Source: a virus
Virus record (IMG/VR): IMGVR_UViG_3300022837_000018
Coordinates: 1 to 42,695 of that record
DNA length: 42,695 nt
Direction: 5' to 3' (one strand)
This document shows positions 31,990 through 40,484 of the stretch, piece by piece. The notes under the pieces were generated by a model. That model was not told where the DNA came from, searched no databases, and worked only from the letters and a program-made list of their open reading frames with translations. The number at the start of each line of letters is the position of its first letter. Position 1 is the stretch's first letter. The position numbers were made by a program, and so were the translations under genes.

Positions 31990-32651
31990 TGCTGAATATA
32001 GCTAATTTTGAAGTCTTTATAATTCTTTTCGTTAGATTCTAATTCCTGAAAATTGATAGACTCCTTCAGTGCTTCAATCACTGTTTTGCTTTTTTCGGGT
32101 TCTCCCTCTACGGTTTTAGCTGTGAATTCAATATCCTGTGCCAAATTGATACCCTCCTGAATCTTTTTCATTTTTTGATGCTCTTTCTCCCGATATCCTG
32201 CCTTCTCATCCAAATATTTTTCCATCCAGGAAAATATGACCTGCCCGTCCAATCGATTGTAAAGCTCTCCGTACTTGCCTGTTTTCGCTCTGTTGAACAT
32301 GATTACAAAATCCTCAATCGTTTCGTAAGGGTACTTGTCGAGTAGCAGATATCCGGTCTCAATAGCCTGATCTTCGCTCATAGGCCTGGATAGGTTGAAG
32401 AAGTTGGCAGTCCTGATTATTTGGCTTACCAGTGCGGTTATAACCAAGTCCTCACTTGATTCCCTGCAAGCTGCTTTAAGCGTGATCCCGGTACAGGCAT
32501 TCAGCATCGTGATTGACCTGTCATGTTTTGCAATCTTGATTGAATCCCCGGACTCAGCTACTAGCACTAATTCTTTGATAAAGCTTAGAGATTGAACCTG
32601 CTGCGCTGGAAGGTTTGATTTGTTTTGGTTGATTTGAGGTAATAAGTTCAT
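31959..32651 (-). CDS. Replication-linked hypothetical protein (DUF6633-like pattern)
   Basis: A 230-residue protein directly after the initiator gene. The centre (about residues 80-160) contains SRPMSEDQAIETGYLLLDKY, MFNRAKTGKYGELYNRLDG and VIFSWMEKYLDEKAG, a pattern seen in Bacteroides-type phage proteins found beside replication initiators. The C-terminal third is charged and helical. A helicase-loader or primase-helper role can be proposed from position only. The start used here overlaps the initiator gene by 98 bases; ATG 32507 would avoid this but would remove 48 residues. Confidence 0.5.
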   Translation of the reverse strand: MNLLPQINQNKSNLPAQQVQSLSFIKELVLVAESGDSIKIAKHDRSITMLNACTGITLKAACRESSEDLVITALVSQIIRTANFFNLSRPMSEDQAIETGYLLLDKYPYETIEDFVIMFNRAKTGKYGELYNRLDGQVIFSWMEKYLDEKAGYREKEHQKMKKIQEGINLAQDIEFTAKTVEGEPEKSKTVIEALKESINFQELESNEKNYKDFKISYIQQCASLNLKKQ

Positions 32652-33513
32652 CGTTCCAAGATTTATTGTTGAGAAATGTGGCTGGGTCTTTCCTGAATTG
32701 CTTCTCAGGCTGTGACTGGATGTAGTACGGAATGAATTCGATAGCAGCTTCTTTTTCCGCTTGCTTCAAGGCTTCCCATTTTTTTTTGATCTTGGCTTGA
32801 TCCCCTCTTTTCTTGTCGTAGGTTTCCCAGAAATCTTCAAAAGTAGGCCAAGTCATTAATATTTGATTTTCATCTACTATTTGAGTAGTTTCCGTTTCCC
32901 TTTTGGGTAAGATTTTTTCTTTTATGAGGTTGGGTTGATCAACCAATTCAGGTATTTTTATTTGGTTGCTGGCACAAGAAAATTCCGAAGGATTTTCGTC
33001 TTTTTTTAATATAGTATTATCTAGTATAGTATAGTCTAGTATAGTATGTTCCTTTTCTCCGCCTTCACTCCGGAACGTTCCGCCTTCACTCCGCCTTATT
33101 GGGTCAATACTCCGCCTTTTTGCATCAATACTCCGGAGTATATCATCATAATTGACACAAGGGTTACTTCTCTTACGATAGGCATCTTGTATGTTTTCGA
33201 TGAACTTGTGACACCAAATTAATTGATAGTTATCCCAAAGTTTACGGTCAAACTCCCCTAAATTGACTAAATCCTGAATGATTTTAAGCAGCTTTTCTTC
33301 ACTTACTTTGCACTTTGCAGAAAGGAACATTACTTCCATTTTGTCGCCTAAATCCAGGTAGTGATAATTGGTAACAGCAAGCTGTCGCAAGATTTTAAAC
33401 CACGTTGCAAACCCATCATTCCCGTAAGTATTTTCCATGTAGAACATGGCCTTTCCCTCCTTGCATAAGAAGGGAAAGTAATCAACTGTATTTTTCTCTT
33501 TGTGATTTGCCAT
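32554..33513 (-). CDS. Replication initiator (Lin1244/Lin1753-type N-terminal domain)
   Basis: A 319-residue protein. The N-terminal domain (about residues 8-120) shows the Lin1244/Lin1753 (DUF4373-like) pattern: DYFPFLCKEGKAMFYMENTY then GNDGFATWFKILRQL, a winged-helix-type DNA-binding fold used by phage initiators. A linker with heptad peptide repeats (RSIDAKR, RSIDPIR, RSEGGTF, RSEGGEK) and then TILD repeats lies at about 127-163. The C-terminal part has FEDFWETYDKKRGDQAKIKK and FRKDPATFLNNKSW, typical of DnaD-like or loader-recruiting phage replication proteins. It lies 15 bases after the SSB gene. The linker DNA forms iterons, as in lambda O. Confidence 0.75.
   Translation of the reverse strand: MANHKEKNTVDYFPFLCKEGKAMFYMENTYGNDGFATWFKILRQLAVTNYHYLDLGDKMEVMFLSAKCKVSEEKLLKIIQDLVNLGEFDRKLWDNYQLIWCHKFIENIQDAYRKRSNPCVNYDDILRSIDAKRRSIDPIRRSEGGTFRSEGGEKEHTILDYTILDNTILKKDENPSEFSCASNQIKIPELVDQPNLIKEKILPKRETETTQIVDENQILMTWPTFEDFWETYDKKRGDQAKIKKKWEALKQAEKEAAIEFIPYYIQSQPEKQFRKDPATFLNNKSWNDELITSNQPKQIKPSSAAGSISKLYQRISASS
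33001..33135. other. Candidate replication origin with 21-bp iterons
   Basis: Inside the initiator gene, ACTCCG occurs at 33067, 33088, 33109 and 33130, each exactly 21 bp apart. The longer repeat TCCGCCTTCACTCCG occurs at 33058 and 33079, and TCAATACTCCG at 33104 and 33125. Next to them, 33011-33047, lies an AT-rich block with a 12-bp repeat, CTAGTATAGTAT, at 33021 and 33036. Iterons beside an AT-rich, easily melted segment within an initiator gene is the arrangement of lambda ori in the O gene. The same repeats also encode a heptad peptide linker, so the function may be at DNA or protein level. Confidence 0.6.
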
Positions 33514-33528
33514 TGTTTGATAGGGGTG

Positions 33529-33999
33529 TTAAAAAGGTAGCGTGTCCTCATAGCTATCAGGCACACCCATTGGTCCGCTGATTTGAGGTGATTGATTGAT
33601 ACTGGCGTGCGTTGTGCTGTTATCGCCTTTGCTTTGGTAGGATTGTCTGCTGTCCTCGGTTTGGTCGGGCTGTTTGCTTCCCAGCATAGTGAAGGAGGTG
33701 ACCCGGATCTTAACACGGCTGAACTTATGGCCGTCCTTCTCCCACTTCTCGGTTTTGATCTTGCCTTCTACATAGAGTTGGCTTCCTTTCTTTAGGTACT
33801 GCTCTGCGATTCGTGCTTGCTGGCCCCATATCTCCAGATCGTGCCACTCGGTATTTTCTACTTTGTTGCCTTGCTTGTCTTTATAGGACTCTGTAGTAGC
33901 CAATGTGACGTTGGCTACTAGGTTGTCTCCTTCAAATTGCTTGATCTCCGGGTCTTTGCCCAGATTACCGATTAATTGTACCCGATTAATTGATGCCAT
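33529..33999 (-). CDS. ssb: Single-stranded DNA-binding protein
   Basis: A 156-residue SSB that coats single-stranded DNA during replication and recombination. The OB-fold fills residues 1-110: RVQLIGNLGKDPEIKQFEGD, then WHDLEIWGQQARIAEQYLKK and VEGKIKTEKWEKDGHKFSRV. A Gln/Ser-rich disordered tail ends in the acidic tip DTLPF, the usual partner-docking peptide. The start follows the A-rich string actaaaggaaaat. It precedes the initiator gene by 15 bases. The length is normal for phage SSBs. Confidence 0.92.
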   Translation of the reverse strand: MASINRVQLIGNLGKDPEIKQFEGDNLVANVTLATTESYKDKQGNKVENTEWHDLEIWGQQARIAEQYLKKGSQLYVEGKIKTEKWEKDGHKFSRVKIRVTSFTMLGSKQPDQTEDSRQSYQSKGDNSTTHASINQSPQISGPMGVPDSYEDTLPF

Positions 34000-34007
34000 A
34001 TTTTCCT

Positions 34008-34178
34008 TTAGTTTTGATGAAATTTTTTGACTAATTCCCTGAGCCTACCCTTCTCCATTAAGGTTCCGTGCAGTATTTTTAGGCCTTGATCATTGTCGCT
34101 CTTCAGGATTAATACCCGTGCGATTAGAAGCAGATTGACTGCGATGCTGGTTAGTAATAGAGGAAGGAGTAGGTTCAT
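34008..34178 (-). CDS. Small single-pass membrane protein
   Basis: A 56-residue ORF with ATG 34178-34176 and stop at 34010-34008. The N-terminus is hydrophobic (MNLLLPLLLTSIAVNLLLIA), followed by a charged helical end (LMEKGRLRELVKKFHQN). This looks like a bitopic membrane peptide with a cytoplasmic basic tail. It sits in the gap between the 261-residue gene and ssb, with about ten bases to each neighbour, so it fits the operon. No family recognised. Confidence 0.5.
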   Translation of the reverse strand: MNLLLPLLLTSIAVNLLLIARVLILKSDNDQGLKILHGTLMEKGRLRELVKKFHQN

Positions 34179-34196
34179 GGGAATGGATTGGATTGG

Positions 34197-34982
34197 TTAG
34201 GAGTTTACCCGGATGCAGACAAATTTCTTGGCTAATTCCTGGATCTGAAGTGCGACAATATCCTTGGCTCCTTGTCTTTGAAGTAGTTCCAGTTCCTCGG
34301 TGAAGAATGCAAACCGTGCCTCTGGCTTTCCTGAAGTCATTGCTACTTCAACCTCAACTTCTGCGGAAAACTCAATTGAATCTCCGCCATCATACAATGG
34401 CATTTTCAGGTTGATAACAGAAGGAATACCTGAGCCCGATTTGTCAAACTCGGTCTTGATCATATCCTCGGTGTTACCCTGATTGTCATTTGCTTTTTGG
34501 ACAATCGTGTTGAACTTTGCATTGTAATTTTGAAGCGACTTACGGAGTGTTTTTGCCTCTCCCTTATTGGCGAAGCAATGTGGATGCTTCATGATCATTT
34601 CAGCAAAGGTCTTGTTGGTGAATGCTCCAGCCTCGTTGAATCTAAACTGCACCAAGTCTTTGTTTGACTTGATGCTGCCTGTTACCGTTTCATTGATTGT
34701 CCGGTTAGGGTACATGGTCAATTTGATATACGGGGACTTTCGATTGTCTGAATACTGGACAATAGCAATTGTTGCAGGATATTGACCGCCTTCACCCTCC
34801 CTGACCGCTAAGTCCTCTTTTGCATAAGCTGCAGGGGCGAAAATATCGCCTTCAATTAAGATACTGATTGGTTGGCTGACTTTAATCGGCTCTGGTGCCG
34901 GCCCTTCAAGCAAATGGATTACTATTGGATTACCTGAATAATTTTCAGATACAGCGATGTTTACATTTTCAATTTTTGACAT
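34197..34982 (-). CDS. Conserved-type hypothetical protein of the recombination cluster
   Basis: A 261-residue soluble protein. It starts with strand-rich sequence (NVNIAVSENYSGNPIVIHLL), has a middle region with QFRFNEAGAFTNKTFAEMI and KTLRKSLQNYNAKFNTIVQ, and ends with beta strands and a VALQIQELAKKFVCIRVNS tail. No catalytic motif is obvious. Proteins of this outline occur in Bacteroidota phage recombination/replication clusters; a DNA-metabolism role is inferred from position between RecT-side genes and ssb. The weak similarity to DUF2303-type proteins is not strong enough to name. Confidence 0.55.
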   Translation of the reverse strand: MSKIENVNIAVSENYSGNPIVIHLLEGPAPEPIKVSQPISILIEGDIFAPAAYAKEDLAVREGEGGQYPATIAIVQYSDNRKSPYIKLTMYPNRTINETVTGSIKSNKDLVQFRFNEAGAFTNKTFAEMIMKHPHCFANKGEAKTLRKSLQNYNAKFNTIVQKANDNQGNTEDMIKTEFDKSGSGIPSVINLKMPLYDGGDSIEFSAEVEVEVAMTSGKPEARFAFFTEELELLQRQGAKDIVALQIQELAKKFVCIRVNS

Positions 34983-34994
34983 GATTTTGATTGA

Positions 34995-35489
34995 TTAGGA
35001 ATTTGAAATTTTTCTTACTTCTGTTTCATTTCCAAAGAATCCAAAAGTCTCTTTCTTCTCTCGGATAGAAAGTGATCTTGTGCGCTCTTCGATGATATTT
35101 CCTTCGATGTCGAAGTAGTACATTTGCCCATCTTCATTTGGCACTCCGAAGATTGTGAATGTGTGTTCAATGAACCCTTTGTCCACTTCTCTTACCAATC
35201 GATCCCGTTCCTCTGTTAGCGATTTAATCCCCGTAGTCTGTGGAATAGTGGTTTCATATTCATCCGAATTTCCCTTGGTAAAAGCATCCATTATTAACTT
35301 TTTGGCATCATTTAAGTGAATGATATCTCTGGTGTAATCCGTGCTCCGCTTGTGCTTTTCAGCGATTTCTTCTTCCGTGAAGAATTCTTTTTTGGTGTGG
35401 GTGAACGATTCTCTGCTTACCTCTTTGATCCATTGCGCCCGTGCCTCAATGGTCATGGTTTCTGTTGTTTCTAATGCGTGATGCAGCAT
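34995..35489 (-). CDS. Hypothetical early protein
   Basis: A 164-residue protein starting at ATG 35489 (MLHHALETTETMTIEARAQW), 40 bases after the preceding stop. A longer start at 35663 would overlap the preceding gene by 134 bases and is not used. The first half is helical and rich in Glu/Lys/Thr; the second half has FIEHTFTIFGVPNEDGQMYYF strands. No family recognised. It belongs to the recombination block by position. Confidence 0.5.
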   Translation of the reverse strand: MLHHALETTETMTIEARAQWIKEVSRESFTHTKKEFFTEEEIAEKHKRSTDYTRDIIHLNDAKKLIMDAFTKGNSDEYETTIPQTTGIKSLTEERDRLVREVDKGFIEHTFTIFGVPNEDGQMYYFDIEGNIIEERTRSLSIREKKETFGFFGNETEVRKISNS

Positions 35490-35529
35490 TGCCCTGTTTT
35501 TGTTTAAGTGTGAAATATTAATTTTGATT

Positions 35530-36156
35530 TTATCCTTCTCTTGACATTTGCTCGTTTCCGGCACATACTCCCGAACAGAATTCGAGACTTGTTGTGGTGA
35601 CACAAGCCTTATCTTCGTATCTGTTTTTCCACGAATTCCAGACTTTCTTTCTTCCTCGTCCAATTATATTTGAGGTGACTTTTTGCTCATTGGGAGTCTG
35701 CTTCATACAATAGCTACACGCAAAATGGTTTTCTCTCGGGGCGTATTTAGCCATCATTTCAGCTAATATTGGCTCAAGCAACTCCTTATTAAATGAAATA
35801 TTGGGCTTATCTCCTACCCCTATCTCGTCGTAGCTTACCGCTGAGGTGGATGTGTATTTGCCATCAGTCGTAAACTTGTATTCGACTAGGACTTCGTTTG
35901 GGATATATGCATCAATAAATCTTTTCAGTTCAGCCACATCTGTTTTCTTGGCAATCTTATCGATCCAAGGTCTCTTTTTCATTTTTTCCCTCGTTCGGAA
36001 TTTTACTACTTCAATTTGAATAATCCCTATCACCCATCCATATAGCCTGAATAATTCAGTAGGCTTTACATTTTCCTTGAAGAACTCAGTCAGGTAATCC
36101 TCTTCCTTTTGCTCCAAAATGAGCTGTAGTTCATTCCATTGGTCTATTAGTTTCAT
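35530..36156 (-). CDS. Zinc-binding-type hypothetical protein
   Basis: A 208-residue protein. The first 110 residues are helical with LFRLYGWVIGIIQIEVVKFR. The C-terminal part has a CSYC pair near residues 146-149, and CSGVC near the end (about 194-198), a spacing that fits a zinc ribbon. The start ATG overlaps the MBL stop by four bases (ATGA), so the two are translationally linked. It may bring the MBL hydrolase or RecT to DNA or RNA, but this is only inferred from linkage. Confidence 0.55.
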   Translation of the reverse strand: MKLIDQWNELQLILEQKEEDYLTEFFKENVKPTELFRLYGWVIGIIQIEVVKFRTREKMKKRPWIDKIAKKTDVAELKRFIDAYIPNEVLVEYKFTTDGKYTSTSAVSYDEIGVGDKPNISFNKELLEPILAEMMAKYAPRENHFACSYCMKQTPNEQKVTSNIIGRGRKKVWNSWKNRYEDKACVTTTSLEFCSGVCAGNEQMSREG

Positions 36157-36881
36157 AAGAATGGTGTTTTGTTAAGTTGAATTTCTGTTCCCGGACTTGC
36201 GATGGCTACGGTTTTGCCCGTTGCTGCCAAGGTTCGTTGTAGGAATGATTCTGGATCCGCATTTCCGCTGCTTAGGTGAATGAGAATGATATTGTTTACC
36301 TCCGATAAATCATTTGCTTTCAGGAAGTCCAGCGTGGTCTGAAGGCTCATGTGGCTCTTCATGGTCCGTGCCCGTACTACTGCGTTCAAGCTGCCTTCCA
36401 GGAATCGCTTAGTCATTATTTCCTCGCAAAAATTTGCTTCAATAATAATGTTGTTCAGTCCCTTGAAAATGTATGGGCAATAGTGCGTATCGGTAATGAA
36501 GCAGGTCTTTCCGCTTTCGGGATGGTCCAGTAGAAAACCAAACGTGGGCACATCGTGGATCACTGAAAATGGCTTAATCTTCCATGGACCAATAGTCAAC
36601 TGCTTGCCGGACTCCATCTGGATAAATCGATGCCCTTCTAGCCCGTTGGTTGCATCTGTGTACACGTCAATCCCTGCTTTCATGTAATCGCTGGCGTACT
36701 TGATATGATCCCCGTGCCTGTGGCTGATAAGGCACCCTTGGACTCCGGATAAATCGAAGTCCAAGGCTTTCTTAACTTCCTTGAGTCGGACTCCTGCTTC
36801 CAGGATCAGGCAGTTCCCTTCGCTGTCCTGAAGGAGATAGCCGTTACCTGCGCTGGATGATCCAAGGACGATCAATATCAT
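36153..36881 (-). CDS. Metallo-beta-lactamase-fold hydrolase
   Basis: A 242-residue MBL-fold protein, usually binding two metals. The hallmark HRHGDH is at about residues 54-59, preceded by a hydrophobic strand (VQGCLIS); later ligands are FITDTHYCPYIF (Asp/His) and a closing IILIHLSSGNADPE. N-terminal MILIVLGSSSAGNGYLL also fits the phage-type MBL family. Members of the fold act as nucleases, phosphodiesterases or esterases. Its stop overlaps the next gene and its start overlaps the RecT stop, both by ATGA. A nuclease role paired with RecT is attractive because no separate exonuclease gene is seen here. Confidence 0.8.
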   Translation of the reverse strand: MILIVLGSSSAGNGYLLQDSEGNCLILEAGVRLKEVKKALDFDLSGVQGCLISHRHGDHIKYASDYMKAGIDVYTDATNGLEGHRFIQMESGKQLTIGPWKIKPFSVIHDVPTFGFLLDHPESGKTCFITDTHYCPYIFKGLNNIIIEANFCEEIMTKRFLEGSLNAVVRARTMKSHMSLQTTLDFLKANDLSEVNNIILIHLSSGNADPESFLQRTLAATGKTVAIASPGTEIQLNKTPFL

Positions 36882-37759
36882 GCGAATGATGGATATTCTG
36901 CCTGTACTGCTTCTGCTGCCACTGCCACAGCCTTTGCCTCTGGTGCGGTTTGCTTTGATGATACTTCTTCATGTTCGTCAAAATCAAATCTTTCAGCGTT
37001 GGCCTTTTGCTTTACTGCCTGCGCTGCTTCTGATCCTTTAGGGCTTTCATTCCCTTCTTCCATTAAAGAGGAATCATTGCTGCTACCAATTATGGGTTTC
37101 AATGCTCTTCTTTTTACCGTCTTGCAAGCCATTTCATCCGTGAATTTTTGATGCGCTGGGCTTAGTCCTTGGCCTTGTCGCTGATTCCAAGACATGATGA
37201 TTTGATCTTTTGACATAATGGTGAGTTCTCTTCTCCCATCTTTAAAGGTCACGACACAATACGCCCCTTTGATTTTTGTTCCGTTTCCGATTGTGTCCAA
37301 ACTTTGCTCATGTTCCTTTATGCGCTTTATGCCTGATTCTGCTTCAACTTCATAAGCAAATTTGTCCCCTTCATAAATTGCACTGGCAATTACACTAAGC
37401 ACTCCACCGTCTCTTTTAGCCTTTAATTCATCTCCTGCGTATGAGCTTACAAAGGTCAATTCACCTCCATAAGGGATTAAATAGCATTGCTTTTTCACGA
37501 CTGAAAGTCCTGAGTATAGCATTTCTAAAAATGACCGTTGAACAGACTTTGGAGTGCAAGACATTAATACTGAATTACCATCCTTGTCTTTAATCCCTAG
37601 CATATATAGCCAAGAGATATTTAGATTTGAAAGTGCTGCATAATTAGCAGGGAAAGCCCTTTCTTCTGATGATGAAATAGTGTTTACTAATTCATTTTTA
37701 ACTTCCATCAAACCTTCTTTTTTTGGTTTTACTGGTGTTTGATTGTTGTCCTGTGACAT
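36878..37759 (-). CDS. recT: RecT-family single-strand annealing protein
   Basis: A 293-residue annealing protein of the RecT family, which pairs complementary single strands during phage recombination. Typical blocks are SVQRSFLEMLYSGLSVVKKQ then CYLIPYGGELTFVSSYAGD near residues 72-110, a central VCV/VTFKDGRRELTIMS stretch, and KFTDEMACKTVKRRALKP near 205-222. The C-terminal 70 residues are charged and disordered. It is followed by the MBL gene (4-base overlap) and preceded by the Rad50-like ATPase. The first codons include ACAGGACAA, so the motif may lie inside this gene start by chance or by design. Confidence 0.85.
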   Translation of the reverse strand: MSQDNNQTPVKPKKEGLMEVKNELVNTISSSEERAFPANYAALSNLNISWLYMLGIKDKDGNSVLMSCTPKSVQRSFLEMLYSGLSVVKKQCYLIPYGGELTFVSSYAGDELKAKRDGGVLSVIASAIYEGDKFAYEVEAESGIKRIKEHEQSLDTIGNGTKIKGAYCVVTFKDGRRELTIMSKDQIIMSWNQRQGQGLSPAHQKFTDEMACKTVKRRALKPIIGSSNDSSLMEEGNESPKGSEAAQAVKQKANAERFDFDEHEEVSSKQTAPEAKAVAVAAEAVQAEYPSFA

Positions 37760-37790
37760 TTTGGTTTTTATTATAAAGTGATTGATTAGT

Positions 37791-39836
37791 TTACTGCCAA
37801 TGTAGGGTTAGCTTCTCTTGAGAAGGGTTCACTACTAGGTTAATTAACTGACTCTTGGTTTCGGGGATCCACGTAACAGACTCTCGGTTGTCGATGAAAA
37901 TCGGGAGATACAGCTTGTAATGATCCGATAAGGTGTTGATGATGTCAAGCCCTGCCTGAATCCTTCCTGCGTTGTTCAGGTCGCTGAATGGGACTCCCTT
38001 GAACAGGGTTTCGCATACCTCTTTTTCAGTGCCGTTTAGCGGCATGTAGAAAAGCTTGAAGCTGACCAATGAGAACTTGGCGTTGATCTCTGACTCAATC
38101 ATTTCAACCCTTGCTTTGGAATAAGTGAAGCAAGCATCCTCCATACCCTCCGCCTCGGAAATTTTCTGACCGATTATTTTTTCAGAATCTTTGAGTTCCT
38201 GAATCCGGATATCTATCTTTTCAATGGTTTCCTTGTTGCCAAGGGCCTTTTGAAGTCCTTCCAGGCTGGTTTGAATAGCAATCTTACTTGTCTCCAATTC
38301 TGACGTGTTCACTTCCTGAGACTTAATAGGCTTGTTGGATTCCAGTTTTGCGATATCCTGAATTAGGAATGTTGCTGTTTGGGATTGAAAATCATCTACT
38401 GTCTTTTTATCCTCTGGATTGGCGTACCACTCCTTCAAGGAGGCTTCAAGCGTGATTAAATCTTCTTTTTTTACGGAAAGGAAAGCCTCGGAATCAGACT
38501 TGCTTTTTGAGGTAGCCCGGATTGCGTTGTTTGAAGATTCAATATCCTTCTGGGAACCTTCAATCTGATTTTTCAGCCTCATGCCCTTCTGGGTGATTTC
38601 TGATTTTCTGTCTGTTTTATCCTTATTGAATCGCTCTCTTGCCGATTCCTCGGCATTGAACAGCATATCCCCTTCCAGTGGACGTTGGCAAGTTGGGCAG
38701 GATGAACCGTTCCACATGAATTCCTTGGCGTTCTCTTTCTGCCATTCTGCTACAAGTGCCGCTTTCTCCGTTTCTTTGGAAGGAATTGATAATCCGGATG
38801 TTTCAATATCAGATTTATGTCGCTGTATCTGACCAACATAGGTCTTTATTGAGTTCTCAGCATTTAGCGCATACTCATTCAGCTCCTTGATTTTAGCCTG
38901 AATCTCCCTTGGAGACTTCTCGCTATCATTCTTCCACTTTTCAAAATCCTGCTGCGCTAGGAATTTAAGCTTCTGAAGCTTTGATTTTGCCTCATAGATT
39001 TTATTTTCCCACTCCTGAATAGATTTGTTGTAGACCGAATCTGAATTACTCAAAGTTCGAATCGATAACTCTACCTCTTCGAGCTCATTTTTTTTGCCTG
39101 CAATGATCTCCTGAAGCTCGCTGAACTCATAAGCCTCTTCTGGCTTCGACCTTTCGGCCTCGCTAATTTTTACGGGAATATCTGCTTTTTCCTCTTTGAG
39201 GTTCTTTTTTTCCATTTCGGCCTTCGCACGGATCTGATCGAGATTCCTACCTATGGTCAACAGTTCCTCCAACTCTTTAATGTGAGGGGACTTCTTTGAC
39301 TTTGAAGTAAGTCCTTCAAAAACCTGCGCTGTGCTGATTTCCGATGCCATGGAGATAAGAGCCTCTCTTCGGTCTGCTGGCTTCATAGAGTTGAAGAATA
39401 GCGGATTGGTCAGGAGTTTGAAAAGCTCCTCTTTGAAAAACTCCTCTACCTGCTTGCGGTAGTTGGATTCCAGTGTTACAGGGAATCCATCGATTTGATA
39501 AGCGGTAGTATGGCCTTTCAATACTCCCTCTTTGCTCCACAATTGCTTGTAGGTTCTCTGGAAGGTCTTAGACTCGCTATCAATCTGGAAGGCTGCAAAC
39601 ACCTCATGGTACACTTTCTCGATTGGATTGTTGTTAGCATCCAATGTCTTGATACCGAAGTCTGATCTTCCTAGACTGTCTTTTCCGAAGAAAAGGAACC
39701 AAACGCTGTCGAATACGGTGGTCTTACCGCTTGCGTTTTTGCCGTGAAGGAAGTTCTCACCTTCTTGAAAATCCATTTCCAAAGACTTGATGCCTTTGAA
39801 GTGGGATAGTTTTAACTTTTTGAGTTCTACTTTCAT
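37791..39836 (-). CDS. Rad50/SbcC-like AAA ATPase with zinc hook
   Basis: A 681-residue SMC-like ATPase. Walker A is GKNASGKTT near residues 34-42, inside KLSHFKGIKSLEMDFQEGEN... context. Long coiled coils run over about residues 190-560 and are interrupted by CPTCQRPL near residue 380, the CxxC zinc hook of Rad50/SbcC. The C-terminal lobe has LNNAGRIQAGLDIINTL (signature-like) and LPIFIDNRESV (Walker B, with D and E). No SbcD/Mre11 nuclease gene is next to it; RecT and MBL-fold genes follow instead. It probably helps to hold or process DNA ends in phage recombination. The ATG overlaps ACAGGACAA. Confidence 0.85.
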   Translation of the reverse strand: MKVELKKLKLSHFKGIKSLEMDFQEGENFLHGKNASGKTTVFDSVWFLFFGKDSLGRSDFGIKTLDANNNPIEKVYHEVFAAFQIDSESKTFQRTYKQLWSKEGVLKGHTTAYQIDGFPVTLESNYRKQVEEFFKEELFKLLTNPLFFNSMKPADRREALISMASEISTAQVFEGLTSKSKKSPHIKELEELLTIGRNLDQIRAKAEMEKKNLKEEKADIPVKISEAERSKPEEAYEFSELQEIIAGKKNELEEVELSIRTLSNSDSVYNKSIQEWENKIYEAKSKLQKLKFLAQQDFEKWKNDSEKSPREIQAKIKELNEYALNAENSIKTYVGQIQRHKSDIETSGLSIPSKETEKAALVAEWQKENAKEFMWNGSSCPTCQRPLEGDMLFNAEESARERFNKDKTDRKSEITQKGMRLKNQIEGSQKDIESSNNAIRATSKSKSDSEAFLSVKKEDLITLEASLKEWYANPEDKKTVDDFQSQTATFLIQDIAKLESNKPIKSQEVNTSELETSKIAIQTSLEGLQKALGNKETIEKIDIRIQELKDSEKIIGQKISEAEGMEDACFTYSKARVEMIESEINAKFSLVSFKLFYMPLNGTEKEVCETLFKGVPFSDLNNAGRIQAGLDIINTLSDHYKLYLPIFIDNRESVTWIPETKSQLINLVVNPSQEKLTLHWQ

Positions 39837-39848
39837 TGTCCTGTTCGT

Positions 39849-40118
39849 TTAAATTGTTGTTGATTCTTTGATTAGGGTTTGAATTTTATCCCATAGCCAT
39901 TCTGGAACCTGATTACTATCGTTTTCAATAGTCATTAGCAAATCCAGCATTTCAGGTGCTTTTGAGATTAGCATCCTGTCCATTTCCCATTGGATATTAT
40001 TTTCTTGATATGGAATAGGGTTTTCAACCACTATGCGGATTGCGTCATTTGGACCTAGTGCGATGATTGATTCATCATCGAATACCCATTTCTCTTTTGT
40101 TCCTTTAAATTCGCTCAT
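39849..40118 (-). CDS. Small early protein with APEMLDLL motif
   Basis: An 89-residue protein with the outline of a common phage early family: an N-terminal GTKEKWVFDDESIIALGPND beta region and a C-terminal helix with MLISKAPEMLDLLMTIEND, corresponding to the usual NAxLIAxAPELL pattern. Function unknown. The ATG overlaps ACAGGACAA, as in the neighbouring ATPase gene. Confidence 0.6.
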   Translation of the reverse strand: MSEFKGTKEKWVFDDESIIALGPNDAIRIVVENPIPYQENNIQWEMDRMLISKAPEMLDLLMTIENDSNQVPEWLWDKIQTLIKESTTI

Positions 40119-40190
40119 TGTCCTGTTCGTTATTTAAATTGTTTAATTTCCTTTTTTACCTGCGATTGGCTTTTCTGCCGTTTCAGGTAG

Positions 40191-40484
40191 TTATTCCCTC
40201 TCAGAAGTGGTTGAATCTTGTAATTTCCTAGCATCTGATGTTGCGATCTGAAGCTTTGCCCTCAGCTCGTTTCGGCTTTCTACAACCGCAACTAGCACGG
40301 TGAGGATTTTGTCATTTTCGCAGACCCCATTTAGTACAGCGTAGACGTTTTGCCTTTTAGGAAGCTCAGTTTCTGGTTGAGTTGATTCCCATATCTTGTC
40401 AAAGGCCCTTTTGTAGTGTCCAGGAAGAGCATTTTTCAGCTCCTCTAGGTCTTTAGCAGTAAATAGCTTTTTGTTATTTTCCAT
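40191..40484 (-). CDS. HTH-like first protein of the early operon
   Basis: A 97-residue protein with ALPGHYKRAFDKIWES followed by QNVYAVLNGVCENDKI, similar in outline to small phage/ICE HTH regulators (LPxGxxxxI...VxxVLNGxxxN). The end is helical and charged. It is the first gene after a consensus-like promoter box, so it is probably the earliest protein made and could control the operon. The DNA-binding role is inferred; recognition residues are not conclusive. Confidence 0.6.
   Translation of the reverse strand: MENNKKLFTAKDLEELKNALPGHYKRAFDKIWESTQPETELPKRQNVYAVLNGVCENDKILTVLVAVVESRNELRAKLQIATSDARKLQDSTTSERE

Noticed and set aside
35490-35663. Longer start for the gene at 34995
   Set aside because: It would overlap the preceding gene by 134 bases, while ATG 35489 gives a normal gap.
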